Made by a program: the position numbers and the translations under genes. The notes beneath the pieces were generated by a model. The model was not told where the DNA came from. It saw nothing but the letters and a program-made list of their open reading frames with translations, and did no database searches. DNA of 64,000 nucleotides from Sycobia sp. Sy_11 (taxonomy: Eukaryota > Arthropoda > Insecta > Hymenoptera > Epichrysomallidae), in NCBI GenBank assembly GCA_018907035.1, contig JACCIC010000169.1, positions 673,001-737,000 on the forward strand, written 5' to 3'. Below are positions 49,493 to 61,849 of the stretch, one piece after another (position 1 is the stretch's first letter; each line of letters begins with the position of its first letter).

Positions 49493-49529
<37 letters not shown>
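49493..49529. repeat. (TA)n-(TG)n compound microsatellite
   Basis: About eight TA units followed by about ten TG units. Confidence 0.95.
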
Positions 49530-51000
49530 CAACGGGACTATTCTACTGGCGATCCGCGTGCGGGATATCCAAGAATGCGCGGGGAACATCGAGGATTTTG
49601 GTATGCGCATTTATGAACGCGCATAAGAGCATTTAGCGTCGCAAGTATATGCGGCGCGAAGAGCATTATATATACAATATCCATGCCGTATTCGAGCGCA
49701 TAAACCCGCTTAAAGTTCCCTTTATATCGAGGATTCAGGAATGCGAACTGCCTTCCCGTTAGTTCTCTCGTCCCGACAGAATACGACTTTCGAATTCGGA
49801 ACGAGAGGACAAAGATGCTCTGGAAGCGGTTTGCCTAATTGCCGGTTTCTCTCAAGGATTTCGAGCCTCGATCGTCGAAAGCTTCGCCCGATATTAATTG
49901 AATTTCATATCGAGTAATATATACATTATATACTAATACTAGAAATTCAGTAAGATTTAGAATCGTCGAAGCAGTTAATATCGATAGTAATTTGTAAAAT
50001 ATTATTTACTTTCCACCTTCGATTATCCATTCGTCCGTATTAAACTTTTATTTAAGCTTTTAGTATATCTTATATGTGGACATTTAAGCAAACTCAATCG
50101 GATAATATTCTTGAATAGTAATATTAGCTGCACTCTCTCACAATCTATGATAATTTAACCATATTAAATGCAAAATGAATCGATTAAATATGTGTAATCT
50201 GATTAGAGCTAAAATGTGCCATATACATTTTGATTCGATTACTTTAAAATGAGCCCGTCCTAATTGCCATTTTCGAGTACGAATCGAGCATTAAAAGGCA
50301 CGAAAAAGACAGAAAAAGAAGGGGGCAGGATAGGAGGATTTAGTCCTATTATACGCGAAGATGTCTATTGCGAAAAAGAGGTGAATAGTTGAAAAAATAA
50401 ACGTTAAACGCGAGACTTTCAACTCTTCTGGTAATAGGTTTATCTTCGCTATTCTAAAACGAATTTAATTCATATTATTTGTTTCTCCATTTGAAATTTT
50501 GTATTCATTTTTTATTTTGATTTTGATTTTTCTCTTATTCGCTATATTTAATTAATTTCTATATTATGTTCCAATTTTTAAGTTATAAACGTCTTCTAAT
50601 AATTTGATTTTTATGTTTTTGATAATAATATTATTTCAATTAATCATAAGACGAATGTCGAAATTCATTTTTTAAAACAGACTCAGTTAGATTATTAAAA
50701 ACGAATTTAAAAGATAATTAATTATTTTATAAGCATGGATAGCGAAACAAATTCGTGAAATTTCTACATCGTAAATAGCACGTTACATATAGCAATGCAA
50801 CCAATCGGTTGTACTGGACAAGTAGATGCGCATTGAGTTTAGTCAGACAGTGCGCAGAGTTTGGGCTAGCTTCGAGCTCTAGTTTTGCTTCGCTATTTCC
50901 TTTCATTACGTTAAATTACTTTTATTCCACGATTTACAAGGAACTAGAAAGTGACATGCTAGAAATTTATAATAGTCATACCATTGTTCTTGAACACATA
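49530..51000. other. Mixed then AT-rich DNA, no gene
   Basis: Balanced composition to about 49910, then AT-rich. The 91-codon frame at 50809-51084 runs into the (TG)n tract and is not convincing. Confidence 0.5.
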
Positions 51001-51003
51001 AAA

Positions 51004-51005
<2 letters not shown>

Positions 51006-51040
<35 letters not shown>
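51006..51040. repeat. (GT)n microsatellite
   Basis: About 17 GT units. Confidence 0.97.
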
Positions 51041-51044
51041 CATG

Positions 51045-52735
51045 TCGGTGCGTAAAATTAAAAGTATTTTTTTTTCTAAATTGAACGAAATTAAAATTTA
51101 AGATTATAAAGTCATTATATCGGTCATATGCCGACTTGAAACAGACAAGGAAAAGGGTATATTACTCTTAACAAATCACAGATATTACAGAATAAAAGAC
51201 AATATTAACTTAATCATCAAATAAGTAAAGCTATCAATAATTTTAAAAACATGTGTTCTTCGTTTTGTTAACCTACTTTACAAAATTCGTTGGCTTTGTT
51301 CTAACAAAGAATTGCCAATAAAAGTTGCTGCTTTTTTCTTTAAAATTATCGATATCAAACGTTCATTTATACAATCGATGAAAGAGTAACTTTAGTTAAT
51401 TTGTTCATAAAAAATTATTCTTATTGGGCTTTTTTACGTTAAATATTAGCTAACTACTTAATATTGGAAGAAGATATTTTAATTTTCTTTTTAAACTTAG
51501 TTATATCTATGAACCGAGTAGTAAGTTTTCAAAAATAATTAAAATAATTGACTTTAGCATTTTTTATAGATCTTTGAACATTTAATACTATTATTGTATT
51601 TTTACACGCGTAAAAACAGTTTATAAATACTCTTTTTATATTTTCGTTTTACGAATTTTTCACGTTCATATGAATTCGCGTAGTTAAAAACTGCTTGCGT
51701 ATCATGAAAGACTGTTTAATTTTTTGTTTCTACATAGGCGGCACAGAATTTTTCATTTTCTAATAGAGAATACATTTTGCAACTTCGCAAACTGATCAAA
51801 TTTCGCCTTTACCGTAAATTTAACTGTAGCACAGGCGCGCGCGGCTTAAGCGTCGGTTGCATCATAGAAAACTTCCGCGTTCTTCCATTTCTATTTCGCG
51901 CCTCTCGTTTCAAGTCGATAGTTTGAAACTATGAGGACAGTAGCACTCTGGAAATGAGGAGTAATCGATAGGATCGGTACTTTGAGCGTGTGGGAAATAT
52001 CCAGTTGCATTGTCCAGGTAATTCTGCCTAGATTGAAGTTTACCAACTGTGAAAGAGAATTAAACCTGGGTCAGCGACAAAGAAAGGAGTTCAGCGAGAG
52101 GGAGAGAGAGATAAGCAGCTCTTTATTGCTAGTTACTTTCGATTAATGCATTTACGCTTGCATCCGTAAGGTTATTCGATAATGTACGAAATTCAGTCTA
52201 CTATCGACATCAGGAAATTATCGAATATACATTTATGAATATTTATCTGATATGCAGTTTTGTCATTGGAAAATTTATTTTAGATTATCTACAAGGCCTA
52301 GTCTACACTATCAAACCATTTGGCGAAAAAATCGTTTGAGATTAATTTAATACAGAATTCTTCAATGGTTTTAACCTTACAGTCTTTCAACAAGTAGTCT
52401 TTCATATGGCCAAAGCAAAAAACAGATTACAAAACTTTTCAGCCTTAGATACGTTCATTCGTCATACGTAGCAGAAACCAAAACGTATCTAATAATCCTT
52501 ATAAATGAATTCTATGAAATTCATGATCTACCGTTATGACTCATGACTTACAGTAACGGTAAATGGATTATTATTATTAGTTAATTATTAGATAATTATT
52601 AGCAGTAGCATAAAACATTATAAAAATTACGATCAGAAACACCGTAAATCCAGAGAGCCAAGTGGAACAAGCTAACAAAGTGAAAATGACGAAATACTAA
52701 AATTGACGAACGCAGCCACCCCGGGCTCCATAAAA
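51045..52735. other. AT-rich DNA with a small GC-richer patch
   Basis: GC-richer near 51830-51930. A CCAG|GTAATT donor-like site at about 52016 has no evident matching exon. (GA)-rich at 52095-52115. No gene called. Confidence 0.5.
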
Positions 52736-52739
52736 ACTA

Positions 52740-52792
52740 CCCCTTCGCTCAATAAACAAAGATCGGTCGACTGTCGTTGTTGCTGCTACCGC

Positions 52793-52823
<31 letters not shown>

Positions 52824-53360
52824 GTCGTTGCAAAACAAAACGCGCCAGAGTCGAAACGCAAAACGGGAATGGCAGATAAAGGGAGATCGTGACTCCGCTG
52901 GCTGACAATAAAGTCCTAGCCGCGCCCTGGCTATATTCCGGCGCTCCAAAGCGCCGCGGCGTTTTTCAATTACCTCGGCGCACTCGTATGCGCAGCTGAG
53001 GCAACGAGACGGCGACGACGCGACGATGGCATTGTGATTTTCGGTGGCAGGGAGGGGGGTTCCGCTGACGCGTGTCTGTGCGCGCGCTGCAGCCCGCTGC
53101 CGGTGACAAAGTGCACGAGGCTGCGCGCACGTGCGGCCTGTTTGCGCTCCGATTGAGGAGCATTGTGCGGGGACAAATTGACGTCGGCGCCGTTGACAGG
53201 GAGGGCGCGCCAGTGCGCGCGCGCTTTTGTGTTTATGCACGCGCCGGTCGTCAGCGCGCGCACCTTCCTCCGATTCGCTTTCGCGCATCCCTTTTGGGGT
53301 GGCAAACAGCGGTGCGGGAGCGCTATGGGACCGCTGAGCCGAAAATATGAAGTGTGCGCG
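52740..53360. other. GC-rich island with a (GCT)n trinucleotide repeat
   Basis: Contains about eight GCT units at 52791-52815. The longest frame of the window (215 codons, 52749-53396 minus) covers the island and reads the repeat as Ser. Its start lies in AT-rich DNA, its body is Arg/Ala/Ser-rich, and other frames over the same bases are also open on both strands, so I regard it as doubtful. Confidence 0.4.
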
Positions 53361-53399
53361 CGTATGTGCATTTTTTAAACTGACAATCACGGGCAAAAT

Positions 53400-55500
53400 A
53401 ATTTTCTCCGTGGCTCACCTGTCAGAATAAAGATAGAGCATTCCCGAGCGAATTAGAGACAGGACGAATGATGACGCAGTGTGATTAGAGGGCTAAATGT
53501 ATAAAAATTTGAATTATCAAAATACTTTAACTTTCGATAATTAGATTATTGAAAATATCATTAGTGATATTCATAGCAGGATTGATCTGGTAATTATCAA
53601 TTTGTGAATTTTCGGATGGAAAAAGTTCAGATTTTTTATGGATCAGCCGTCAATAGAAATCATTCTATCTTTAGAAAATAAAATATATCTGTATCCGTTA
53701 GATATTGAAATATTTATTTTATATATTTAAAGAAAATCGTACAATGATCTTCCCATAAATGTACTGTGAAAAACTTTTATTATTGTAGAAGTGCGAAACA
53801 TTGAACAGTAATTAAAAAAATATGATTCGCATAAGAAATTTTATCAATAGTAAAAAAGCAAATAGTAAATAAATTCAACTAAGCTGAATTTCGAAGGTTT
53901 CAATAATTTAAACGTAAAAAGAATGTCCGAGTTAGAGAGTTCAAAAAAGCAGTAAATCGCACGATAAAAAGTAAACATAAAAATATTGAAAAGCTGGAGA
54001 TCGAAATGGAAAAAGTGAGAGATGGAAGAAGTAAAATCCCGCTAGAGGGGATGGTAGGAGGGGTCGAAGGGAGGGGGTGGAAAAGAAAAAGAAGGACAGA
54101 TGTTTCGAACGCAAAAAGGAAAAGTAAAGCATAGTTTCAACCTGTCGTTTATCCTGATTCGTCCAGAAAAGTAGCCTGCGTCATTTCCAGCAAAAGAAAA
54201 GAAAGATAACGCTCCTCGGAAGAACGCAAAGGTTTATCGGTAACTATGTACGTTTTCTGCAGTGCGAATGGAAACCTAAGATCTCGCTTGCATTTGAAAT
54301 CGATTATAGCTCATGCATTAATTTTTAGAGAACGATTTTTCACCAATATTGTTTAAAAAATTTTTTGGAATTATTCAAGAAACACTCAAATATTTCAGTC
54401 TACATTTTTACTCGTTCTAAAAATATGATCTTTGCAGATAGATACGTATGAAGTTCTGGCAATTGGAAATTAATGGAAGATAATCAAATACTAATTAACG
54501 AGCATTAAAGAAGCATTGGATATTTCAGCTTAAACGCCTCAATTACAAAAAATGTCGATATCGATTACGTATATGTTAAACATTGTTTGCTTCAATAAAT
54601 TCTTCCTTTTATTCGGTTCGGACTATTGTAGTGCAAAATTTCATTCATACTTTTGTCTCTTCATTATTAATATATTTAGTACAAATTGTCTTAAATTAGT
54701 TCAAATTTCTATACGAATGATTGCGTATTTTAGATTCATGTTAAATCATTAGCCTTCTCTGTTGATGAATTTTGATTAATTTCTGTTTAGAGATAATTTG
54801 AGTTAAAAAACTCTGAAATCAATTTTTTAATTATCAGAATAGTAGAACTTCATTCTAGTTTACCGTGAATACTTTAAAATAGTATAATATTTCAGATAAT
54901 TGTTATTTAGAAATAAGAATTTTTCTATTTTATGACGAAAATCCACTTATTTTTCGTGATTTCCCTATTTTCGTTAGTTACTCAAAATTTCATGCTTTAT
55001 TAAAATTGAATATAAGTAATTTCACATGTAAAACTATGCTATCTTTAACACTGGTTGACATATTATATTTAATATGGTTCTCAATGTAAATTTTTCTATA
55101 AATTCATCCATAAACGAAGATTCATCGAAACATTAATAGAATTTTTCTATTGAGTTTTATGTAATAGTTTTTTTTTATTATGTTCAAATAAGTTTCTTTT
55201 ACAAAAAATTAAGTCACTTTAACATTTAGGTAACTATAGCATTCTTATAAAGTATACGTACGAAGGACTTTGGAAAGGTGTATGGTAAAGTACTTTGAGT
55301 TAAGTCGAGTTCTAATAACTTTCGAATAAACATTTTTTCACGAATATGCAAATATGATGTTGCCTATTATTCGTCAACTTTGATTAATTAAGGTACAACT
55401 GATATAACAAACTGATGTTGCACTGTATTAAATATTCACTGTGTACTCGTATTATTTTGGAAATTGTTTGTCTCGTGACATATATTCTAAAATTGGTCGC
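53400..55500. other. AT-rich DNA, nothing recognised
   Basis: A purine-rich block at 53990-54120 gives a Phe/Ser/Leu-rich minus frame (53941-54132). A 66-codon hydrophobic frame at 54552-54752 has no support. Confidence 0.6.
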
Positions 55501-55519
55501 AAAGATAAGATCTCCGATT

Positions 55520-55990
55520 TATAACATTCGACGCTTCCGAATTCTAACGCTGTTCGAACACTAACCTAATTTCGCGACTAACATTTTCGCCTTAGTCGAT
55601 CTCTGCTCCTCGTTTTAAATTCATTCGCCGTTCCCTTTTTAGTACGGTACTCGCACTATCTCTCGCATCGGTTATAATATATAACCTGCTCTATAATATC
55701 GCACTGTTTACCGCCGACCGGCGCTTCGGCGGACGATCCGAAATCCCCACCGGAGGCGTACAAAAATTTGTCAAGAAACAATTCGAGCGAACGCGAGCGG
55801 TCGGCGGGCACCGAGCAGTGCCAGCGTGATAAAAATCCATCGCCCGAGCTGTTCCGCGCAATTTCGAAAAACGCCAGCGGTTATTTACGAGAGCCTGCGA
55901 ACGGAGACGAGAGCTGCGCGTGGAAAATTCTAATTCTTGAAATATACATTTACATGTCTGTATTCTTCGACTCCTATTATGCGCGCGCGC

Positions 55991-56023
<33 letters not shown>

Positions 56024-56600
56024 TCGATGACGCAGCGCGCCACTCTCCGCTCGTCGCGCGTAAGACGCGAATGCCCCAGGGCGGTCTCAGGGGCGACTTA
56101 TGTATTTTCGAAGTGCAGGATCGGTCCTCCTCGCGCAAGCCCCCTCCCCCTACCTACCGATGGGAAAGAGAAAGAGAAAGGTGGAAAAAGACGGAGAGCA
56201 ACGGCTCGTTTCTCGTATAATTCCGGGGTCCGCGCGCGGGCGACTCCCCCGGGGTAGGCCACTATACATGCCGTATAATATAAGAGCGTTTTCTCGCGAG
56301 CCACGCAGAATACAAAGTGCCCTGGTCCCCTGCACCCGCGTCGCGACGTCTCTCTACCTCCCTCTCTCTCTGATATGCGGAGCCGCAGTCCCGGCGGGAG
56401 TCCGCGCTGCTGCATCTGCGGATGCGTTGGTCGTCGCAGGGAGCGGGGCGTGTCGTCGCGCGTCCTTCTTCGCGCGCGATGTCCGCGCTGTATTATACAT
56501 TCGTTCGTGCCGGTTGTGCCGATCCGCGCCCAGCTCGCGAAACGCGGATTCGCCATAGCGCGGGCCAATGGTTTTATGTATTATTATTCTTGTACTTCCA
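55520..56600. other. Large GC-rich, CpG-dense island
   Basis: About 1 kb, split by (GC)n-(GT)n at 55979-56018. Frames of 106-156 codons overlap on both strands (55768-56220 plus, 56100-56558 plus, 56098-56568 minus). None has a recognisable domain, and the mutual overlap again suggests low stop density. Confidence 0.5.
55979..56018. repeat. (GC)n-(GT)n compound repeat
   Basis: About six CG units followed directly by about 14 TG units. Confidence 0.96.
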
Positions 56601-56604
56601 CTTG

Positions 56605-57660
56605 AAGCGGAATTATTACTGTAATTGTCGAATGACGATGTTAAATATCATGCGAGCTTTATGTACTTGAACGAAGTAATTTTTTGCACATACTAATTTT
56701 TCAGGAACTGGTGCGTGATATAAATGACAGTTCAATTTATTACGTATTAATTATTCGATTTTCCACATTAAAATTCAAGAAAATGATCGAAATGAAAATA
56801 TCGGTCCTTGAAATATTACAAAATTATCTAGAAAGCAAGCGATTAAAAGTTCATAGCGATCTTTCCAGTCATTTTGCACTACCGCGGACAACGACTTGAA
56901 AAATTTCATTTCGAAAAAAACGTATTTAAAGTCCAGGCCTACTTGCCTTATAAGCTGCTCGAAAGATGCCCTTGGTCAAAATACCATTCCTAAACAAAAC
57001 GCCCTCTGGTTTAATTGAGATTATTACAGAGTATTTTTGAAAATTACATGCCAATATTGTTCCTTAAAATGCTGTTATAAATTTCAAATAAGCCCAGCTT
57101 TACTTTATCTAGAAATATTCGATTGATATTTTATAGAAATGCGCGGTCGGATAATCTTATTTCTAGAAATGTTCTCGAAATTAGCAAAGATTATATAATT
57201 ATAGGAAAACGATAAGATGCGAATCCAGATCTTTCGCGCTTAAAATTGAAAACTGATTACTTGTGTCAGTGATACCTTTACTTTAATATTGTTTAAGAAT
57301 TTAGCAATAAGATGAATCGAATTATTTGAAATGCATATATCTTTAATTTTATCATTGATTCGCGGACATTTGTAACTTATACATTCATAAAAATTACTAC
57401 GTTAAATATGAAAGCAAAATTTCCAGAATCATACGAATATGAATAATATATTAAAATAAAAGTTAATTTGGTAAATAAATTATTTTAAATAAATAAATGT
57501 CAGAATTCTGTATAAATTTTACCTTTTGTATAAAATTGAGAATAAACGCTAGTTAGTCATACAAACAAAATAAAGTGCACTTGTCATGGATTGTAAAAAT
57601 CAACTCTAAAAATCAGAAACTAGGCTATTCTTAAAATTCTAATTATATAAGCTGAAAAAA
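56605..57660. other. AT-rich DNA, nothing recognised
   Basis: A TTTTTCAG acceptor-like sequence near 56697-56704 opens a 71-codon frame (56684-56899) with Lys/Leu/Ile-rich composition. No donor or motif confirms an exon. Confidence 0.5.
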
Positions 57661-57664
57661 TGTT

Positions 57665-57688
57665 ACGCGCGCGCGCGCGTGTGTGTGT
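57665..57688. repeat. (CG)n-(TG)n compound repeat
   Basis: About seven CG units then about five TG units. Confidence 0.94.
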
Positions 57689-57699
57689 ATATGTTTATG

Positions 57700-58135
57700 A
57701 AAAACTTTTACATCGCTAAAAGTTATTCACCGTGTTACCCGTCAACCACCACAGTAGGATCATTTAAATACCGGGCACCAGGAATGCGCCGTCTCATTTT
57801 GGAGGGAAATAAAAAACGAAAAAGAAGTAACTCGCTCATCCACGAGTGGAATGAACTTTAAACTGTCGTCTTCGGCTATCGTAAAACATCGCCGCGTCGT
57901 GGCGGCCCGAGGATTTCTGCGGTGACCCAAGTTTCATCTCTTAGAAAAGTGCGAAAAGTCTTCGCGATCGTGGTTAGTTTTCCACGCAGCGGAGAGGAAA
58001 AAAATTGTTCCGCAAACTGAGACAGCCCAACGTCTGCATAATGTTGGAAGGCAGATTGATGCCCGTTCTCTCTCTCTCCCTCACTCTGCTGTTCGAGGAG
58101 TTGAAAATGGTAACCATACAGGGACATTCTCCGAT
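57700..58135. other. Balanced-complexity block, no family recognised
   Basis: A stretch of about 430 bases of non-repetitive, balanced composition in AT-rich surroundings. It holds a 60-codon plus frame (57679-57861) and an 83-codon minus frame (57876-58127). I recognise neither. It may be conserved non-coding DNA or an old insertion. Confidence 0.3.
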
Positions 58136-58139
58136 CATT

Positions 58140-58985
58140 TGAGTGTATTAGAAATTAAGAATTGTTTAATCATATATGATTTTTTCAGTTTTGTTCTATT
58201 ATTCCCAATATAATAGATAAAGACATTCAGTATTTTATCGAAGTCAAAAATTTTTTTTGAGCTTTGACTAGACTTTATTATTAATTCTAACGGAGCATCT
58301 AATTTGTACAAGAATTCTAGTAATTTAGAGGATATGTATCATAAATAATCGTATTTTTGATATTAATAGCTACTATTACAGACAATTGGTTGTATTGAAT
58401 GTTTTTTGTTTTTTAATTCATATGATGTATCATCTGCAGTATTTATGATTTTTATTATATTTGTAGTTAAAAAAAGCCTTTCCGAATGCCATTATTATTA
58501 TTCTAAATTTTTAGGCTTTTTATAAGAAATTTTGATTTATAGGCAATTACAGTTTCCTGAATAGGTCAAGTGAGTTTTATCTAAAAATAACTTTTGTTTT
58601 TATTCCGTAATTTTATTGTTTAAAATCGATGTTGGTTGCAGTTATAATCTTTTTTAATATTTGATTATTGATATTTATACAAATAAAATAATTGCAACCA
58701 ATGTTGGATTGTCTCGATTTCAAATTTTATGAATCTAATTTGACACAGAGTGATTATCTGGATTTGTGTAATGGAATTTCAAAGTATTGATTTAAGCATC
58801 GTTACAGTTTTCTTCGTATTGCATAATTCATGGTTCGAATAAATGAAAATAAAATATTGAAAATAATGCAAATAAAAATAATACGTCACCACATATTAAT
58901 ATAGGAGATTATCCCGATGAATATATAATGTATCTGCATTTTCAAAATAGTTGAAAGGTTGATATTACACGTTTAATTAATTAGA
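58140..58985. other. AT-rich DNA with one hairpin
   Basis: Contains a 14-base inverted repeat, TTGGTTGCAGTTAT at 58632-58645 and ATAATTGCAACCAA at 58688-58701 (13 of 14 paired, loop of 42 bases). Otherwise nothing recognised. Confidence 0.5.
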
Positions 58986-58992
58986 TTTAAAA

Positions 58993-59290
58993 ATTGTACT
59001 TATGTCGACTGTTCTGAATTAAATTAATAAATATTTTAACGTTAAGTTAATATCAAAGAGTTCTTTATGAATATATTTTGACAAATACGTTTATGATAAC
59101 TAATAAACACATTTATTACAGTCATATAAAATAAAATCTGTATAATTAAATAATTAGATAATGAGAGTCAGACTGTCCTTCTTTATATTCACCTTCGTAG
59201 AATGTGGAATAAAAATAAAAATTAGTCAGTATACTGTTGCTAGTAAAGTACAATCCGACTGACTCCACCACCACACATACCGAATCTCTG
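58993..59290 (+). mobile_element. Penelope terminal-repeat copy C
   Basis: Starts ATTGTACTTATGTCGACTG, also found at 62967 and, diverged and reversed, at the right end of the element at 20580. It continues AATTAATAAATATTTT, then AGTCAGACTGTCCTT (59166) and ATTCACC.TCGTAG. It ends with CAATCCGACTGACTCC. The ribozyme-like stem is missing, so the copy is truncated on the right. Confidence 0.75.
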
Positions 59291-59519
59291 AATCTATATG
59301 CTATATGTGCAATGTAAAAAATGACAACTATTTTTATATACATGCGAGAAAAATATATTTATGGAGAATATAATATTAAAATGAAATAAATCATTTCGAC
59401 GTAAAGCGTTGAAAGCATCAATGATTTAAATGCAAATACACTCAACGTAAAAGAGGCAATTGAGTTTGAAAGGATATTTAGTAGGAAATTAAACAAAAAT
59501 ACGAATATTAAATTTTAAG

Positions 59520-59925
59520 CCAGATTTCCGCCGCTAAGCGATCAAAGTATCGGAGAGGGGAGGGGCTCGAGGCAATAAAGCCGCGTTTTGTTTTCGCGGC
59601 GACCTTCCCAATACTCAATCTTCGAGCTCCGTCGTCGGCGCGCCGCGCGGGAGATAAGGGAGTCCCGACGAGGTTCTAGATCGAACCGAGCGATAAGGAA
59701 CTAATGCGGGTTACTCTGGTATGTAATCTGCATAATAATGCCGAGGATTTCTCTACCGTCTACCCCCACGGCCCGGCTCCCTCTCCCACCCGCCCACATC
59801 TTCGCTCGCATACAGATTCAAAATTACGCGGCGGCATCCACCGGTTCGCGCGTATAATACGGAGTTGCGCGCCTGATGCATTCAAACACGCGCGCGGGGC
59901 AACGAGACGCGGGAGCGAAGGGAGT

Positions 59926-59975
<50 letters not shown>

Positions 59976-60165
59976 GTCGCTGAGCGCGCATCTTCGCTTC
60001 CGTCTTGGTCATCGTTCGTATTCCCGCGAAATTACTAGTCTTACGACGTGTGCGCGCGCCGTGGCCGTGCTGCGCCGAGCGAACGACGGTGATTTTCCGG
60101 GCCTGATGCGCGATAATCCGGTCGTGCAGGGCGTCGAAATCACCTCTGCCGATGAGGAGATGTCT
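59520..60165. other. GC-rich island split by a (TA)n tract
   Basis: CpG-rich at 59570-59700, 59820-59930 and 59980-60150. A 218-codon plus frame (59704-60360) passes through two (TA)n tracts; its Tyr-Ile repeats and Arg/Ala-rich parts look compositional. Confidence 0.45.
59930..59971. repeat. (TA)n microsatellite
   Basis: About 21 TA units. Confidence 0.97.
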
Positions 60166-60171
60166 GATGTG

Positions 60172-60173
<2 letters not shown>

Positions 60174-60222
<49 letters not shown>

Positions 60223-60235
60223 CACATATACATAC

Positions 60236-60292
<57 letters not shown>
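60174..60292. repeat. (TA)n-(CATA)n-(TA)n compound microsatellite
   Basis: About 21 TA units, an imperfect CATACA/TACA block (60216-60250), then about 22 TA units. Confidence 0.97.
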
Positions 60293-60294
<2 letters not shown>

Positions 60295-60434
60295 TGGCTG
60301 CACTTCATTCCCTTTTTGAATTTTATTTTATTGCATATCTCAAGATATTTTGTAGATTGAGTAGGTTATAAGAATGATTTATTTATAAATACACATCAAA
60401 GCTTGTTGACTTTATATTTGGTAAATCTCCATGC

Positions 60435-60436
<2 letters not shown>

Positions 60437-60478
<42 letters not shown>
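60437..60478. repeat. (TA)n microsatellite
   Basis: About 19 TA units, ending 60 bases before the next Penelope repeat. Confidence 0.96.
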
Positions 60479-60481
<3 letters not shown>

Positions 60482-60540
60482 AAGATACTTTCTGTTACAT
60501 TAATCACCTACTTAAATATTTGAATTTTTGATCGATATAA

Positions 60541-60832
60541 TTTAGTTAATAAATATTTTTATCGCCCTTACAGAGTTTATACTATAATATATTAGCTAAA
60601 ATAATGACAGTCAGACTGTCTTTGTTTATATTCACCGCCGAATATGAAATAGAACTTATTATTATAATAGATTATATTAAAACTTATAAATTAAAAATTA
60701 AAAATACAAATAATAAAAGTAAACTATATTCTATGTTAGTAAAGAATACGATGACTGCCTCCATCACCGTAAATTCAAATTCTCTTTTGGTGTCCGACGT
60801 TTCGAATCACTATGGTCCGTCTTCAAGGTGTA
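60541..60832 (+). mobile_element. Penelope terminal-repeat copy D
   Basis: Order of shared blocks: TTAATAAATATTTTTATC, CCCTTACAGAGTTTATAC, TAAAATAATGACAGTCAGACTG, TTTATATTCACC. Next come AAACTATATTCTATGTTAGTAAAG (read in two pieces) and the reversed ribozyme-like stem at 60791-60828. The palindrome GACAGTCAGACTGTC is perfect at 60606-60620. The stem here is degenerate. No coding remnant is attached. Confidence 0.82.
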
Positions 60833-60849
60833 AACTGTATGATTAATAA

Positions 60850-61840
60850 CGATAGAATTAAGGCTTAACATCAACACTTGAGACTTTTCTTATTCTTTCT
60901 AATTTTAAATATCACCTGGTATTATAATAATATAGTGAACTGACAATGTCTGGGTCCAAATGGCCAATGAAACGAAATTTACAGCTTTGGTCCGGCACTG
61001 AAATCCATCGTTTGGAATTGATGAAATTGCTTCATGACGTTTACAAGTTGATTAAATGACATACAGTTATATACTTATTTATATAGTATTTTTTTCTATT
61101 GGATATATAATTTATCTGAGTATATATCGCATATCATGCTTTAAATTTGGTTATGTTTCGACAATAATATATAATTTACGTTATGATCGTGATCTCTATC
61201 CGCCATATACCAACATAGTGCTTCCGCTTTAATTTAAAATTAATTTTATGGCGTAATGATCTTTCTAGTGCTTCAAACAGAGCTGTAGAAGTTGCAAACC
61301 GATATAATGAAAAGAGTTTAAACAACAGAAACAATTAATTTGTTAACACCACCCGTTTGTTAATACTATCTTAAAAATATTAAAAAAAAGACGATCCAAG
61401 GTTACAACTGCAACTGGGAATTTTGTTCAAAGAGAATAATTCGAGTTGTTCGAACTGCTCAAGTTGTTCGTGTTTTTCGAGATCAAAAAGTTTCCAACTC
61501 TTATTTTTTATAATTCTTAGCTTTATCAATCTATTTTTTAGTAATTGAATGCATATCGCAAAATTGAATCTTCCAATGCAACCCGCACGAACCGACAAGT
61601 TTCAATACAGTTCGAACTAGTGGTTTAAAAGATAATTTCGAAATCATTTTTTGAAATTACTTGCTTTTATTTTAGAAAAATAAAATACAAAAATCTCGAG
61701 ACAGTTTTATAGAAAATAATGACAATATTAATTATGAAAATTCTATGTATTCATATATATACATAATGAACGTTCATCTTCGTGTTACAGACTCCCAATA
61801 TCTCGATACAAAATTAATCGCTCGGAAAATCCCGAATGCT
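60850..61840. other. AT-rich DNA, nothing recognised
   Basis: A 72-codon minus frame (61380-61598) contains a Leu/Glu-Gln repeat from a GTTCGA-type short repeat at about 61438-61475. No other feature. Confidence 0.55.
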
Positions 61841-61849
61841 CCTGCTTAG

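Noticed and set aside
56098..56568. 156-codon minus frame in the 56 kb island
   Set aside because: Opposed by a 152-codon plus frame over the same bases, with no recognisable domain in either.
59704..60360. 218-codon plus-strand open frame
   Set aside because: It passes through two (TA)n tracts as Tyr-Ile repeats; the opposite strand is similarly open. A microsatellite artefact.
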